A stretch of 64,000 nucleotides of DNA from Microbacterium esteraromaticum. Lineage in GTDB: Bacteria > Actinomycetota > Actinomycetes > Actinomycetales > Microbacteriaceae. Of this stretch, positions 46,045 through 55,275 are shown piece after piece (the stretch's first letter is position 1; the number at the start of each line of letters is the position of its first letter). The stretch is from positions 62,001 through 126,000 of the forward strand of contig NZ_FUKO01000019.1 in NCBI RefSeq assembly GCF_900163815.1. Reading direction: 5' to 3'. Below the pieces are notes generated by a model. The model was given only the letters and a program-made list of their open reading frames with translations. It did no database searches and had not been told where the DNA came from. A program made the position numbers and the translations under genes.

Positions 46045-47451
46045 TCAGAACGGCGCGCGTGCCACGGTCTCGATGGGGCCTTCAATGTCTGCGGCGTGTG
46101 CTTCGGAACGCGCCGCGATGTCGGCGAAGGTGACGTGCGCGGCTGTACCCGGTGGCCGATCGACATGTCGACGCCCTGTTGGACTGGTCCATTCCAGCAC
46201 TCCGCCACCGAGCTGCTTGACCTTCCACGGCGTGTGGTGCTTGGTCACGTGGTGCCGCCGACAGGTGCCGGCGAGATTCTCGACATCCGTCGCTCCGCCA
46301 TGCGCATGGTCGACAGTGTGATCGTCGTCGCATTTGCGCGCGATGATCCCGCAACCCGGGAACCGGCACCGTCTATCGCGCGCTCGGAGATGTCGGCGCA
46401 TCTCCTCACTGGGGCGGTAACGGTCTACAGACAGCACTGCACCGCTGACGGGGTCGGTCATCACGCGATCCCACCCCGGCGCGTTCCCTGCCAGAATCCG
46501 CGCTGTCTCGGGATCGACCGGACCGATGCCCTCCAACTGTGCCGGCGGTTCGCCTGCTCCGGCGCGAGTGAGCGTCGTTACCGGAATGGTGACTTCGACG
46601 AAGCCCTGAATCGATCCGAGCAGTCCTGCCAGCGTGTCGTGCCCCGATGGGACACCGGAAAGAAGCAGATCAGCGGCGAGATCAGCTCGAATCTCGTTCA
46701 GCACGCGCTCGTCGAGCGCTGATTCGGCGCCGGCCAGATCTGCGGCCGCGCTGCCAGTCATGCCGCTCTTCTGGGCGCGTGCCTTCTGTGCTCTGGCCGT
46801 CTGGTCGTTTTCGGTCTTGACCGCATGACTCATCTGAGTGATGCGCTCGAAGATCCCGTGGATGATCGCGGATGGCCCTGTGACGCACAGCTGGCTCTGC
46901 CCGTCTTCTAGATCGCGCACCCATGCGGCGCGTCTCATGCGGGCTTGGTCGCTGCGCTCTTGGAACGACACTTCGCGATAATGCTCCGACAGGCGCTTCG
47001 CGAACGGGCGCAGCCGGTTCGGGGAATCGGTGCCGGCCTTGTCGAGCACGGCTTCTTCGAAGGCTGCTCGGCGCGCGGCATCCGTGATCTCCGCACCCGC
47101 CTCGGTGATCACGCGCACATGCGCGGGCGAGATGCGCCCTCGCTGGAACGCGGCTGCCGTCGCCGGGAAGTTCTGCAGCAGCTGGAAGGAATCGCCCATC
47201 TGCCGCTCGAGCGTGCGGTCGGACACGCGAAGCGCCGAGCCGAGCTCCGTGGCGACCGCCCGGTGGGCCATCTCGCGGGAGCGGACGTCTTCGATCTGCG
47301 GGTCATCGTCGGCGATGCGGTGGGCGGTCGCCAGCAACGATGCCCGCAGCGACTGAAGCTGGTTCAACGTCTGATCGAGCGCGACCAGCGTGCTCACGAC
47401 ATCACTCAGCAGCTCTTGCCGGGGAGGTGCCGTGGGCATCGTTTCGGTCAT
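46045..47451 (-). CDS. DUF222 / HNH endonuclease domain protein
   Basis: 468 residues. N-terminal DUF222 (13E12-type) region to about residue 330, C-terminal HNH domain: HLRARDRRCRFPGCGIIARK, then DDDHTVDHAHGGATDVENLA, then TCRRHHVTKHH. Such proteins occur in many copies in actinobacterial genomes, sometimes with mobile traits; their role is unclear. Monocistronic. A short shared spacer separates it from the ABC-2 operon. Confidence 0.9.
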   Translation of the reverse strand: MTETMPTAPPRQELLSDVVSTLVALDQTLNQLQSLRASLLATAHRIADDDPQIEDVRSREMAHRAVATELGSALRVSDRTLERQMGDSFQLLQNFPATAAAFQRGRISPAHVRVITEAGAEITDAARRAAFEEAVLDKAGTDSPNRLRPFAKRLSEHYREVSFQERSDQARMRRAAWVRDLEDGQSQLCVTGPSAIIHGIFERITQMSHAVKTENDQTARAQKARAQKSGMTGSAAADLAGAESALDERVLNEIRADLAADLLLSGVPSGHDTLAGLLGSIQGFVEVTIPVTTLTRAGAGEPPAQLEGIGPVDPETARILAGNAPGWDRVMTDPVSGAVLSVDRYRPSEEMRRHLRARDRRCRFPGCGIIARKCDDDHTVDHAHGGATDVENLAGTCRRHHVTKHHTPWKVKQLGGGVLEWTSPTGRRHVDRPPGTAAHVTFADIAARSEAHAADIEGPIETVARAPF

Positions 47452-47565
47452 GAATCCATCAAAACAGCACCCTCTGACATTCGAACAAAGATTCCATCGA
47501 AACGCTCGACCTCAGGTTGAACCCAGTTCCATGCCGCACGGCAAACCCGCGCAGCGCACCCGCAC

Positions 47566-47594
47566 ATGACATCTGTCATGCGCAACGCATGACA
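47566..47594. promoter_or_regulatory. Overlapping palindromes, candidate response-regulator operator
   Basis: ATGACA-TC-TGTCAT (47566-47579) is a perfect palindrome and overlaps TGTCATGCG-CAA-CGCATGACA (47574-47594), also perfect. Together they give three alternating half-sites about 44-72 bp before the first ABC gene, as expected for a dimeric LuxR-type regulator such as the one encoded at the end of this operon. Confidence 0.75.
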
Positions 47595-47637
47595 CCGGCA
47601 TCCGGCACCCACTGGCCTGGGCGGTCAGGCTGGAAGC

Positions 47638-48588
47638 ATGCACATCGCAACAGCTTCCCGCACTCAGGCTCCGCCGTCGTCGCGAACGGATGCCGTCATC
47701 GACCTGCGCGGCGTCCGGCGCCACTTCGGCTCCGGTGAACACCGAGTCCAGGCGGTTGACCTCGTCGACCTCACCATCGGCCGCGGCGAGGTCGTCGCGC
47801 TGCTCGGGCCGAACGGCGCGGGCAAGACGACCACCCTCGACGTGCTCCTCGGCCTCACCGACCCGAGTGAAGGCACGGTGCAGGTGCTCGGCGATCGACC
47901 AATCCGCGCGGCGAAGAGCGGTGCCATCGCCGGCGTCCTGCAGACCGGCGGACTGCTCTCCGACCTCACCGTCGGCGAGACGGTGCGGCTGATCGCTTCG
48001 CTGCATGGCCCCGCCTGCCTCGCGCGCGTTCCCGACGTGCTGCAGCGCACCGACCTCGAGCATCTGGCGCGACGGCGCGTCTCGAAGTGCTCCGGCGGTG
48101 AGCAGCAGCGCGTGAAGTTCGCCCTCGCGCTCGTCGCCGATCCGGAGATCCTCGTGCTCGACGAGCCGACCGCCGGCATGGACGTCACCGCCCGGCGCCG
48201 GTTCTGGGACGTCATGCGGGCGGATGCCGACGCCGGCCGTACCATTCTGTTCGCCACTCACTATCTCGAGGAGGCAGAGCAGTTCGCGCGTCGCACGGTG
48301 GTCATGCATCACGGTCGCATCGTCGCCGATGCGCCGACCGCGCAGTTGCGGGCGAGTCTCGGTGCGCGCTCTGTCGCAGCCACGCTGCCCGCCGATGCGG
48401 ACGCCCTGCTGAGCACACTGCGCGGCAACGCTCAGATCGCCGAAGTGCGGGTGGATGCCGGTCGGCTCAGCCTCCGCGCCGCCGATTCGGATGCTGTCGC
48501 CCGCATCCTGCTCGCCGCCGGCGCCCACGATCTGGAGATCGCCGCGCCCACCCTCGAAACCGCATTCACCGCCCTGACGGAAGACTGA
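47638..48588 (+). CDS. ABC-2 type transporter, ATP-binding subunit
   Basis: 316 residues (MHIATASRTQAPPSSRTDAV). Walker A LLGPNGAGKTTTLDVLLGL, signature CSGGEQQRVKFALAL, Walker B ILVLDEPTAGMDVTARR, and a C-terminal extension typical of DrrA/natA-type exporters. Pairs with the permease at 48592. Start at ATG 47638; no strong ribosome site, so possibly a later start. Confidence 0.92.
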   Translation: MHIATASRTQAPPSSRTDAVIDLRGVRRHFGSGEHRVQAVDLVDLTIGRGEVVALLGPNGAGKTTTLDVLLGLTDPSEGTVQVLGDRPIRAAKSGAIAGVLQTGGLLSDLTVGETVRLIASLHGPACLARVPDVLQRTDLEHLARRRVSKCSGGEQQRVKFALALVADPEILVLDEPTAGMDVTARRRFWDVMRADADAGRTILFATHYLEEAEQFARRTVVMHHGRIVADAPTAQLRASLGARSVAATLPADADALLSTLRGNAQIAEVRVDAGRLSLRAADSDAVARILLAAGAHDLEIAAPTLETAFTALTED

Positions 48589-48591
48589 CCC

Positions 48592-49347
48592 ATGATGATC
48601 TCGCAGACGATGCTTCGCATCGAAGGGGTGCGCCAGTTGCGCAACCCGTACACGCTCGCCTTCACCCTCGCCATGCCGGTGCTGATGTACCTGCTGTTCG
48701 GCGCTTCTGCGTCGTACGGCACGCTCTCTGCCGGTCACGGCAACGTGTCGTTCTACGTGATGATCTCGATGGCCGCCTATGGCACCGCGGTGGCGATGAG
48801 TTCGCTCACGTCGCTGGCGGCCGTCGAGTCGAAGCAGGGCTGGGGTCGACAGCTCGCGATGACCCCGCTGACGACCGCCGGCTACGCGATGACGAAGCTC
48901 ATCACCGCTGTTTCCTTCGCCGCGCTCGCCCTGATCGTCGTCTTCGCCGCCGGGCTGATGACCGGTGCGACCGCTGAAAACGGGTGGCGGTGGGCTGCTG
49001 CCGCCGGCATCATTCTCGCCGCGGGGCTGGTCTACGGTCTGTACGGTCTCGGCGTCGGGCTCTTCTTCAACTCCGACTCCGCCGCCGCGCTGGCCTCGAT
49101 CTCGATGACGTTCTTCGCGTTCTTCGGGAACGTGTTCATCCCGCTGGACGGTGTCATGCTCGACATCGCGCGCTTCACACCGCTGTACGGATTCGTCGCG
49201 CTGAGCCGCTGGCCCCTCACCGATGGCGTACTGACAACCGGACAGAGCGACGCGCTGTGGATGGTGCTGCTGAACCTCGTCGTCTGGATGCTGGTCTTCG
49301 CCACGCTGGTGTTCGTCGGAGTGAAGCGCTCGCGCTCACGTCAGTAG
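48592..49347 (+). CDS. ABC-2 type transporter, permease subunit
   Basis: 251 residues, ATG 48592 three bases after the ATPase gene. Six membrane segments (YTLAFTLAMPVLMYLLFGAS, YVMISMAAYGTAVAMSSLTS, ISMTFFAFFGNVFIPLDGVM). The substrate is unknown; drug, lipid or peptide export is common for this class. Confidence 0.9.
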   Translation: MMISQTMLRIEGVRQLRNPYTLAFTLAMPVLMYLLFGASASYGTLSAGHGNVSFYVMISMAAYGTAVAMSSLTSLAAVESKQGWGRQLAMTPLTTAGYAMTKLITAVSFAALALIVVFAAGLMTGATAENGWRWAAAAGIILAAGLVYGLYGLGVGLFFNSDSAAALASISMTFFAFFGNVFIPLDGVMLDIARFTPLYGFVALSRWPLTDGVLTTGQSDALWMVLLNLVVWMLVFATLVFVGVKRSRSRQ

Positions 49348-49356
49348 GTTGGAACC

Positions 49357-50484
49357 ATGACCCGCAACGACGTGCCGAGCGCCCGAGCGGCTGAGACCCG
49401 GCCGACGGCCGCCCAGAAGAATCCCTGGGAGCGGTTCGGATGGCTGATGGCCGTGATCTGGCTGGTATTCCTCGTCTATCCGATCATCGCGCTGATCGGT
49501 TCCGAAGCGTCGATCATCTGGATCGTGATCGGCTGGGCCGCGCTGGTCGCCTTCGTGCTGCTTTACGTAGTCGGGTTTCTGCGCGGGATGCGCGGTGGCG
49601 GTGGACTCGGACGACCGCCCATCCGTGGCCAGTGGCTCTTCTTCTCAGGCCTGATCGCCTGCGCTCTGATCTCGGTGCCGGCCGAGGGCGGGTCGGCGCT
49701 GAGCTACCTGCCGTTCATCATGTCGTTCGCCTCCTATGGACTGACCAGGCTGGCGCACTGGATCACGACGGTCGGCGCGATCGTGCTCACCGGCCTGTGC
49801 GTTCTGCTGCTCCCCGGTGGCAGTGAGAACCTCAGCGTCCTCGCGATCGTCATCATGCTGGGCGTGGTCAATACGGTATCGACCTGGCTGATCATCCGTT
49901 CGGCAGAGGCGGAGCGACTGGGCCTTGAACTGGCGACGAGCGAGGGGCGAGAGACCGTCGCTCGTGACGTGCACGACCTGATCGGCCATTCCCTGACCGT
50001 CGTGCAGCTCAAGGCGCAGTTGGCCAGGCGGCTGATCGACTCCGATCCGCAGCGGGCGAAGGCAGAGCTGGCCGACATCGAATCGCTCACTGCCGAGGCG
50101 ATCGCCGGGGTGCGGGTGACCGTGTCAGGCGCCCGAGCGACCACGCTGATCGAGCAGCTCGCGTCGTGTCGGGATGCGCTGCACGCGGGAGACGTCGCGC
50201 TGCGGGTCGACGGCGAGCCGTCTGCGCTGTCACCGGTGCAAGCGCTGACAGCAAGTTGGATCCTGCGCGAGGCCACGACCAACGTGCTGCGACATGCGGA
50301 GGCGAGCGCGGTCGAGGTGACGATCGCCCCCGGTCTGCTGGCGGTCGAAGACAACGGTCGCGGGCCGGGCGACGGGGACGGGAATGGCGTGCGAGGAATG
50401 CGCGAGCGCGCGGCTGCAGCCGGCGCGGCGCTGGAGTTCGGCGCAAGAGCCGGCGCCGGCACTCGGGTGGAGGTGAGGTGGTGA
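49357..50484 (+). CDS. Sensor histidine kinase (HisKA_3, DesK-like)
   Basis: 375 residues. Multi-pass N-terminal membrane domain (about residues 25-180, WLMAVIWLVFLVYPIIALIG and others) without a large extracellular loop, phospho-acceptor His in RDVHDLIGHSLTVVQLKAQL, ATPase domain with ILREATTNVLRHAEASAVEV and LAVEDNGRGPGDGDGNGVRG. Intramembrane-sensing type that usually detects membrane or antibiotic stress. Its partner follows with GTGA overlap. Confidence 0.92.
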   Translation: MTRNDVPSARAAETRPTAAQKNPWERFGWLMAVIWLVFLVYPIIALIGSEASIIWIVIGWAALVAFVLLYVVGFLRGMRGGGGLGRPPIRGQWLFFSGLIACALISVPAEGGSALSYLPFIMSFASYGLTRLAHWITTVGAIVLTGLCVLLLPGGSENLSVLAIVIMLGVVNTVSTWLIIRSAEAERLGLELATSEGRETVARDVHDLIGHSLTVVQLKAQLARRLIDSDPQRAKAELADIESLTAEAIAGVRVTVSGARATTLIEQLASCRDALHAGDVALRVDGEPSALSPVQALTASWILREATTNVLRHAEASAVEVTIAPGLLAVEDNGRGPGDGDGNGVRGMRERAAAAGAALEFGARAGAGTRVEVRW

Positions 50485-51089
50485 GCATCCGTCTGGTCAT
50501 CGCCGACGATCAGGCGCTTGTGCGCGGGGCGCTCGCCGCGCTGCTGGAGCTGGAAGACGACCTCGAGATCGTCGGCACTGCGGCCGACGGCGCCCAGGCC
50601 GTGCGCGTGGTGCGCGAGACCTCACCGGATGTCTGCCTGATGGATATCCAGATGCCCGACGTCGACGGCATCGAAGCGACGCGGATGCTGCGCGAGGCCA
50701 GCAGCGCCACCCGCATCCTCATCGTGACGACTTTCGCTCGCCCCGGCTATCTGCGGGCGGCGCTGGATGCCGGCGCCAGCGGTTTCATCGTAAAGGACAC
50801 TCCCGCGGAGAAACTAGCCGAGGCGGTGCGCCGCGTGCACTCCGGGCTGCGCGTGCTCGACCACGCCCTCGCTGAAGCGAGCCTGTTCGAGGGCGCGAAC
50901 CCGCTGAGCGAGCGAGAACAGCAGGTGCTGCGGCTGGCGGCGGATGGTCGGTCGGCAGGCGCGATCGCCGCGGAGGTCTTCCTGTCAGCGGGCACCGTAC
51001 GCAACCACCTGTCGTCAGCCATCGGCAAGACGGGCGCGGCAAATCGTGCTCAGGCGGTGCGCTTCGCGCAGGACAAGGGGTGGATCTGA
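50481..51089 (+). CDS. Response regulator, LuxR/NarL family (DesR-like)
   Basis: 202 residues from GTG 50481. Receiver with phospho-Asp in DVCLMDIQMPDVDGIEA and acidic pair near the N-terminus (LVIADDQALVRG), C-terminal LuxR HTH (LSEREQQVLRLAADGRSAGA, SAGTVRNHLSSAIGKTGAAN). Overlaps the kinase stop. Likely binds the palindromes at 47566. Confidence 0.94.
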   Translation: MSIRLVIADDQALVRGALAALLELEDDLEIVGTAADGAQAVRVVRETSPDVCLMDIQMPDVDGIEATRMLREASSATRILIVTTFARPGYLRAALDAGASGFIVKDTPAEKLAEAVRRVHSGLRVLDHALAEASLFEGANPLSEREQQVLRLAADGRSAGAIAAEVFLSAGTVRNHLSSAIGKTGAANRAQAVRFAQDKGWI

Positions 51090-51116
51090 CCGCAGGGGCG
51101 GTGTGCAGCGCTCCGG

Positions 51117-52862
51117 TCAGGAGTTCACGCGGATGATCTCCTCCTGGTACGGCGCGATCACCGCGCCGGAGATGCGCAGATCGAGCACGAGGAAGCGTCG
51201 TGCAGCCGGGTCTTCCGCCGTCCACGTGCGCAGGCGGTCGAGATCGTCGAGGGTGCGCACGACGACGCCCTCGGCGCCGACAGCACTGGCGAAGCCTGCG
51301 AAGTCGACCTCGGGGATCAGCATCGGGCCTTCGGCAAGACCCTTCAGCCCGTACAGGTTCACCTCTGCGCCGTAGGCGGCGTCGTTCCACACGACCGCGC
51401 AGCCATGACCGCTCGCCGCGCGAACGGCGGATTCGAGGTCGGAGATCGCCATCAGCCCGCCGCCATCACCCGATGTCAGCACGACGGTGGCCTCGGGGCG
51501 TGCGCGTGTCGCGCCGACGACGCTCGGCCAGCCCTGGCCGATCGATTGGAAGGCGGTGCCGATCATCATCATGCGGTCAGGTGAAGCCACCGGCCAGTAC
51601 ATGTTCGCCCAGCCGATGAAGTGCCCGCCATCCGAGACGACGACGCGATCCTCGGGCAGCAGCTCGGCCAGGCGACGCGCCGCCGAGCGCGGGTCCAGAC
51701 GCCCATCGGGTGCGAGTTCGTCGCCCTCGGCGTAGGCGCGAGCGGATGCCACATCCACGCTCTCGCGCCACCGGGCGTGCGCTTCGCACGGAGATGTGCG
51801 CTCCGCGCGGAAGGAATCGGCCGAATCATCCGCGGCCGGCGTACTTTCCCGCGCCGAGCGCGCGGAGGCAGGGGAGGTGGCGGATGCTGTCAGACGCTCG
51901 ACCAGGGCGGATGCCACGACCCGGGCATCTCCGCGCACGAAGCCGCCGACATGCGCGTGCGTCGCCGCCGCGCCGATATCGACCTGGAACACTCGCGTAC
52001 CGGGGGAGAACAGCTCGCCGAAGCGCATCGTGAACTGGTTGAGCGACGCTCCGAACACCACGGCGACGTCGGCTTCGCGGATCAGCTCCATCGCGCCTTC
52101 GGCGCCGAACCCGCCGGTCACGCCCAGGTCGTAGCGACCGTCCGGGAAAATACCGCGACCGAGTGCGGTCGAGGCAGTGACGGCTCCAGTGGCATCCGCC
52201 AGCTCTCCCAGCGCATCGGCAGCGCCTGCGAGCCAGGCACCGCGCCCCGCGAGCAGGAATGGCCGTTCGGCGGTGCGCAGTGCGTCAGCGATCTCGTCGA
52301 GCATGCCTTCGGCGAATTCTCCGCGAGGTGCGAGTGGTGCCGGGATCCGCGGAGCGGGCGCGGCAGCGACGGGGCCTGCTTCGAGAGCCGCGACGTCATA
52401 GGGGATCGCGAGCACCACGGGCACCCGATAGGTGAGTGCGTGCTCGATGGCGATGACAGTGGTGGCGGCAGCATCCGCCCGCCCGGTCGTGTACGTGCGC
52501 GCACCGACGGCGGATGCGAGGGCGACCTGGTCGACGTCCCACGGACGCGGCCCGGAGGTGGGCTCGTCGCCGACGACGAGCACCAGCGGAACATGCGCCT
52601 GCACGGCCTCGGCGAGCGAGGTGAGCGTGTTCGTGAAACCGGCGCCATACGTCGACGTGGCGGCGGCGATCCGGCCGGAGGCGCGGAAGTGCGCGTCGGC
52701 GGCGACGACCGCGCCCTGTTCGTGGCGGACGGCGGTGAACTCTGCAGACGTCTGCGTCTCGATCGCGTCGAGGAAGTAAGCGTTTCCGTTGCCCATGACC
52801 CCGAAGACATGGTCGATGTGCTGGGAGAGGGTGAGGGCGACATGAGCGGACACGGTGGGCAT
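51117..52862 (-). CDS. Thiamine-diphosphate-dependent enzyme (acetolactate synthase / decarboxylase-like)
   Basis: 581 residues from ATG 52862 (MPTVSAHVALTLSQHIDHVF). Catalytic Glu region FTAVRHEQGAVVAADAHFRA, ThDP-binding GDGGGLMAISDLESAVRAA then CAVVWNDAAYG (GDG...N motif), central FAD/NAD-like domain. Could be a 2-oxo-acid decarboxylase, a carboligase or a sulfo-compound enzyme; the residues visible do not decide. No operon partners. Proximity to paa genes makes an aryl-pyruvate or aryl-glyoxylate decarboxylase conceivable. Confidence 0.85.
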   Translation of the reverse strand: MPTVSAHVALTLSQHIDHVFGVMGNGNAYFLDAIETQTSAEFTAVRHEQGAVVAADAHFRASGRIAAATSTYGAGFTNTLTSLAEAVQAHVPLVLVVGDEPTSGPRPWDVDQVALASAVGARTYTTGRADAAATTVIAIEHALTYRVPVVLAIPYDVAALEAGPVAAAPAPRIPAPLAPRGEFAEGMLDEIADALRTAERPFLLAGRGAWLAGAADALGELADATGAVTASTALGRGIFPDGRYDLGVTGGFGAEGAMELIREADVAVVFGASLNQFTMRFGELFSPGTRVFQVDIGAAATHAHVGGFVRGDARVVASALVERLTASATSPASARSARESTPAADDSADSFRAERTSPCEAHARWRESVDVASARAYAEGDELAPDGRLDPRSAARRLAELLPEDRVVVSDGGHFIGWANMYWPVASPDRMMMIGTAFQSIGQGWPSVVGATRARPEATVVLTSGDGGGLMAISDLESAVRAASGHGCAVVWNDAAYGAEVNLYGLKGLAEGPMLIPEVDFAGFASAVGAEGVVVRTLDDLDRLRTWTAEDPAARRFLVLDLRISGAVIAPYQEEIIRVNS

Positions 52863-52992
52863 GGAGAGGCCTTTCGACAGAACGGAGAGATCCGTATGTG
52901 TCTCGCGCCTCACGCGTCATAGAGGAGAGCTTCGTGCCCCTTTTTCGGGCACCGACCATGCCGGGTCGGACTCTTCGATAGTAGCCGTTCGA

Positions 52993-53805
52993 TCACCCAT
53001 GTGCGGCTGCGGACGACAGCTCGACGGTGGTGCGGGTGCGGTCATCGAGGCGGATCGCGGTCACCGATTCCGCGGGCATCGGTGTCCACCCCGCGCCGGT
53101 GACGCCCGTGGAGCCGATGGCGATCGTGCCGTCGGCGGACTCGCGCCAGCGCAGCGCGAAGTAGTCCTCATTGTGCTCGCTCGGCAGCTCGCGCGACAGC
53201 GGCAGGAGCCGGCTCAGGTCGTGCTCGGTGAGGAAGCTGCTCGCGCTGGCATGCACGACGACGAGCTGGTCGCGACCGAGCAGGATCGCATTCAGGCTGG
53301 CGAAGGGGAAGGCCTCCCGCAGCCGGCGCACAGCGTGCACGGTCGCGTCGAGCAGGGAGCGTCCTCGCGCGATGTGCTCGCGGATCAGCGCGAAGTACAT
53401 CTCGCTGTCGGTGTCACCTGACAGCGCCGTGAGACTTGCGGGGGAGAGCAGAGTCCGCAGCGCTTCGATCGGCTTCAGCGTGCCGTTGTGCTCGAAGGCG
53501 ATGCCATCGATGTGAAATGGATGCGCGTTGCACTCGCGCACCGGAAGCCCCGCAGTCGCCCAGCGCAGGTGCACCATGGCCGCACGCGCCTTGGTCGCGA
53601 CGGCGGCTTCGAATCGTGGATCGGCCACCGCCGTATGCTCGGACTTGATGGACACGGGTGCCATGCCGGGGTCTTCGACTGCCGCCCATCCCCAGCCGTC
53701 GCCGTGCAGACGGGCAAGCGAGAGCAGACTCTCCATGCCGGCGTGGCCGAGTTCCCGTCGCGCGGATGAGCGATCGGGAGCCACGAAGGCGAACAGGCGG
53801 CACAT
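52993..53805 (-). CDS. Class II glutamine amidotransferase
   Basis: 270 residues. N-terminal nucleophile MCRLFAFVAPDRSSARRELG (Cys2), with the class II glutamine-binding features WGWAAVEDPG, HLRWATAGLPVRECNAHPF and FEHNGTLKP, GDTDSEMYFALI. YafJ-type stand-alone amidotransferase; acceptor unknown. Divergent from the phosphoribosyltransferase gene. Confidence 0.9.
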   Translation of the reverse strand: MCRLFAFVAPDRSSARRELGHAGMESLLSLARLHGDGWGWAAVEDPGMAPVSIKSEHTAVADPRFEAAVATKARAAMVHLRWATAGLPVRECNAHPFHIDGIAFEHNGTLKPIEALRTLLSPASLTALSGDTDSEMYFALIREHIARGRSLLDATVHAVRRLREAFPFASLNAILLGRDQLVVVHASASSFLTEHDLSRLLPLSRELPSEHNEDYFALRWRESADGTIAIGSTGVTGAGWTPMPAESVTAIRLDDRTRTTVELSSAAAHG

Positions 53806-53932
53806 GGATGCAGAACCTCGAGTCGTTGGAGATCACATCGGGTCGTGGTCTCTTCTCTCGTTTGTACCTCATCTGCGCGGTCGGCGCTGTGCGTGTCGCG
53901 GCGGACCACCCCATGGGTGGGAGGATGAGCAC

Positions 53933-54442
53933 GTGACGGAAACTGCGATCGAGCGCGAGACGCTCACCTGGGACGGATTCGGCGACGCGACGAGAGATCT
54001 GGCCCGCCGTGTCTTGGAAAGCGGCTTCGTGCCCGAGGTGGTCGTGGCCATCGCACGAGGCGGGCTGCTGCCTGCGGGTGCCATCGCCTACGGCCTCGGC
54101 GCGAAGAACTGCGGCGCGATCAACGTCGAGTTCTACACCGGCATCGGCACGGTGCTCGACGCACCCGAGGTGCTTCCGCCCGAGCTCGACATGGCCTATC
54201 TCGATGGGCGGCGCGTGCTGCTCGTCGATGATGTCGCCGATTCGGGTCGCACGCTCGCGCTCGCCGTGCAGCTGCTGCAGGACAAGGGCGCCGATGTGCG
54301 CTCGGTGACGATCTACACGAAGCCTTCGACGATCATCCAGCCCGACTACGCGTGGAAGGACACCGATCTGTGGATCGATTTCCCGTGGTCGTTCAAGGGC
54401 ACCGTCGTCGAAGAGGACCAGGGACTCGCACCTTCGGCGTGA
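53933..54442 (+). CDS. Purine-type phosphoribosyltransferase
   Basis: 169 residues from GTG 53933 (VTETAIERETLTWDGFGDAT), GGGAGGAT upstream. PRPP-binding motif VLLVDDVADSGRTLALAV, substrate hood region VVAIARGGLLPAGAIAYGLG, C-terminal WIDFPWSFKGTVVEE. Resembles xanthine/guanine salvage enzymes. Frame continues upstream to 53528 but antisense to the amidotransferase. Confidence 0.9.
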   Translation: MTETAIERETLTWDGFGDATRDLARRVLESGFVPEVVVAIARGGLLPAGAIAYGLGAKNCGAINVEFYTGIGTVLDAPEVLPPELDMAYLDGRRVLLVDDVADSGRTLALAVQLLQDKGADVRSVTIYTKPSTIIQPDYAWKDTDLWIDFPWSFKGTVVEEDQGLAPSA

Positions 54443-54454
54443 TGGTGCGCCGTT

Positions 54455-54482
54455 GAGCGCTGAGCGCCGAGCGCCGAGCGCC
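54455..54482. repeat. Short tandem repeat, four copies of GAGCGCY
   Basis: GAGCGCT followed by three GAGCGCC units between the convergent phosphoribosyltransferase gene and paaG. No hairpin of note. Confidence 0.7.
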
Positions 54483-54486
54483 GGGC

Positions 54487-55257
54487 TCAGCGGCCGGTGA
54501 AGTCGGGCGTGCGCTTCTGCTGGAAGGCGGCGAAGCCCTCACGGTAGTCGTCGGTATCGCAGAGGGCGGCCTGGGCTGCGTTTTCGATGTCGACCGATTC
54601 CCAGAGCGCGAGACGTTCATCGCGGATGCGGGCCACGAGCGACTTGCTCGCCAGGAACGCCTGGGTCGCACCGCGGGCAGCCGTGCGGGCAGCATCCTCC
54701 GCGGCCTGAGCGACCTCGTCATCCGGGAAGACGCGGGAGAAGAGGCCGGATGTTACAGCCTCCGCGCCGGACATCAGCCGACCCGAGTAGATCAGATCGA
54801 GAGTGCGGTGCGCGCCGAGTCGATCGAGGAACAGCGCGTGTCCGCCGGAGTCGAGAGTCGCGCCGAGCGCGGCGAACGGCGAGCCGATCTTCGCCGACTC
54901 GGCAACGTAGACGACATCGGTGGCGATGAGCAGTCCGAGCCCGACTCCGAGGCAGGCGCCGTGCGCGACGGCGAACGTGGGTGCAGGAAACGCGGACATG
55001 CGCTTCAACAGCGGGGTGACGAGCCCGCCGAGATACCCGAGCACGTCGTCATCGCGCGGATCCACGCCCGAGATATCGCGACCAGCGCAGAACGCGCGCC
55101 CCTCGCCCCGCAGGATCAGCGCGCGAACACCCGCCTGCTCGGCCTGCGTGTAGGCGCTGTCGAGGTCATGCAGCGCCTGCTCGTCGAGCGAGTTCAGTTT
55201 TGCGGGCGCGTTGAGCGTGATTCGTGCGACGTCGTCGGCGATGGTGAGGTCGATCAT
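54487..55257 (-). CDS. paaG: Enoyl-CoA hydratase/isomerase, probable PaaG
   Basis: 256 residues (MIDLTIADDVARITLNAPAK). Crotonase fold with oxyanion-hole segments RGEGRAFCAGRDISG and AHGACLGVGLGLLIATDVVY, and the Asp-containing LDSGGHALFLDRLG where PaaG-type isomerases carry their acid. Adjacent to paaE in the operon, so likely isomerises ring-epoxyphenylacetyl-CoA to the oxepin. Could also be PaaF; the neighbourhood favours PaaG. Confidence 0.82.
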   Translation of the reverse strand: MIDLTIADDVARITLNAPAKLNSLDEQALHDLDSAYTQAEQAGVRALILRGEGRAFCAGRDISGVDPRDDDVLGYLGGLVTPLLKRMSAFPAPTFAVAHGACLGVGLGLLIATDVVYVAESAKIGSPFAALGATLDSGGHALFLDRLGAHRTLDLIYSGRLMSGAEAVTSGLFSRVFPDDEVAQAAEDAARTAARGATQAFLASKSLVARIRDERLALWESVDIENAAQAALCDTDDYREGFAAFQQKRTPDFTGR

Positions 55258-55275
55258 GCTGCTCCTTCGAGTCGG

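Noticed and set aside
47641..48738. 408-codon minus-strand frame opposite the ABC-2 ATPase
   Set aside because: Shadow of the ATPase gene, whose Walker motifs are unambiguous.
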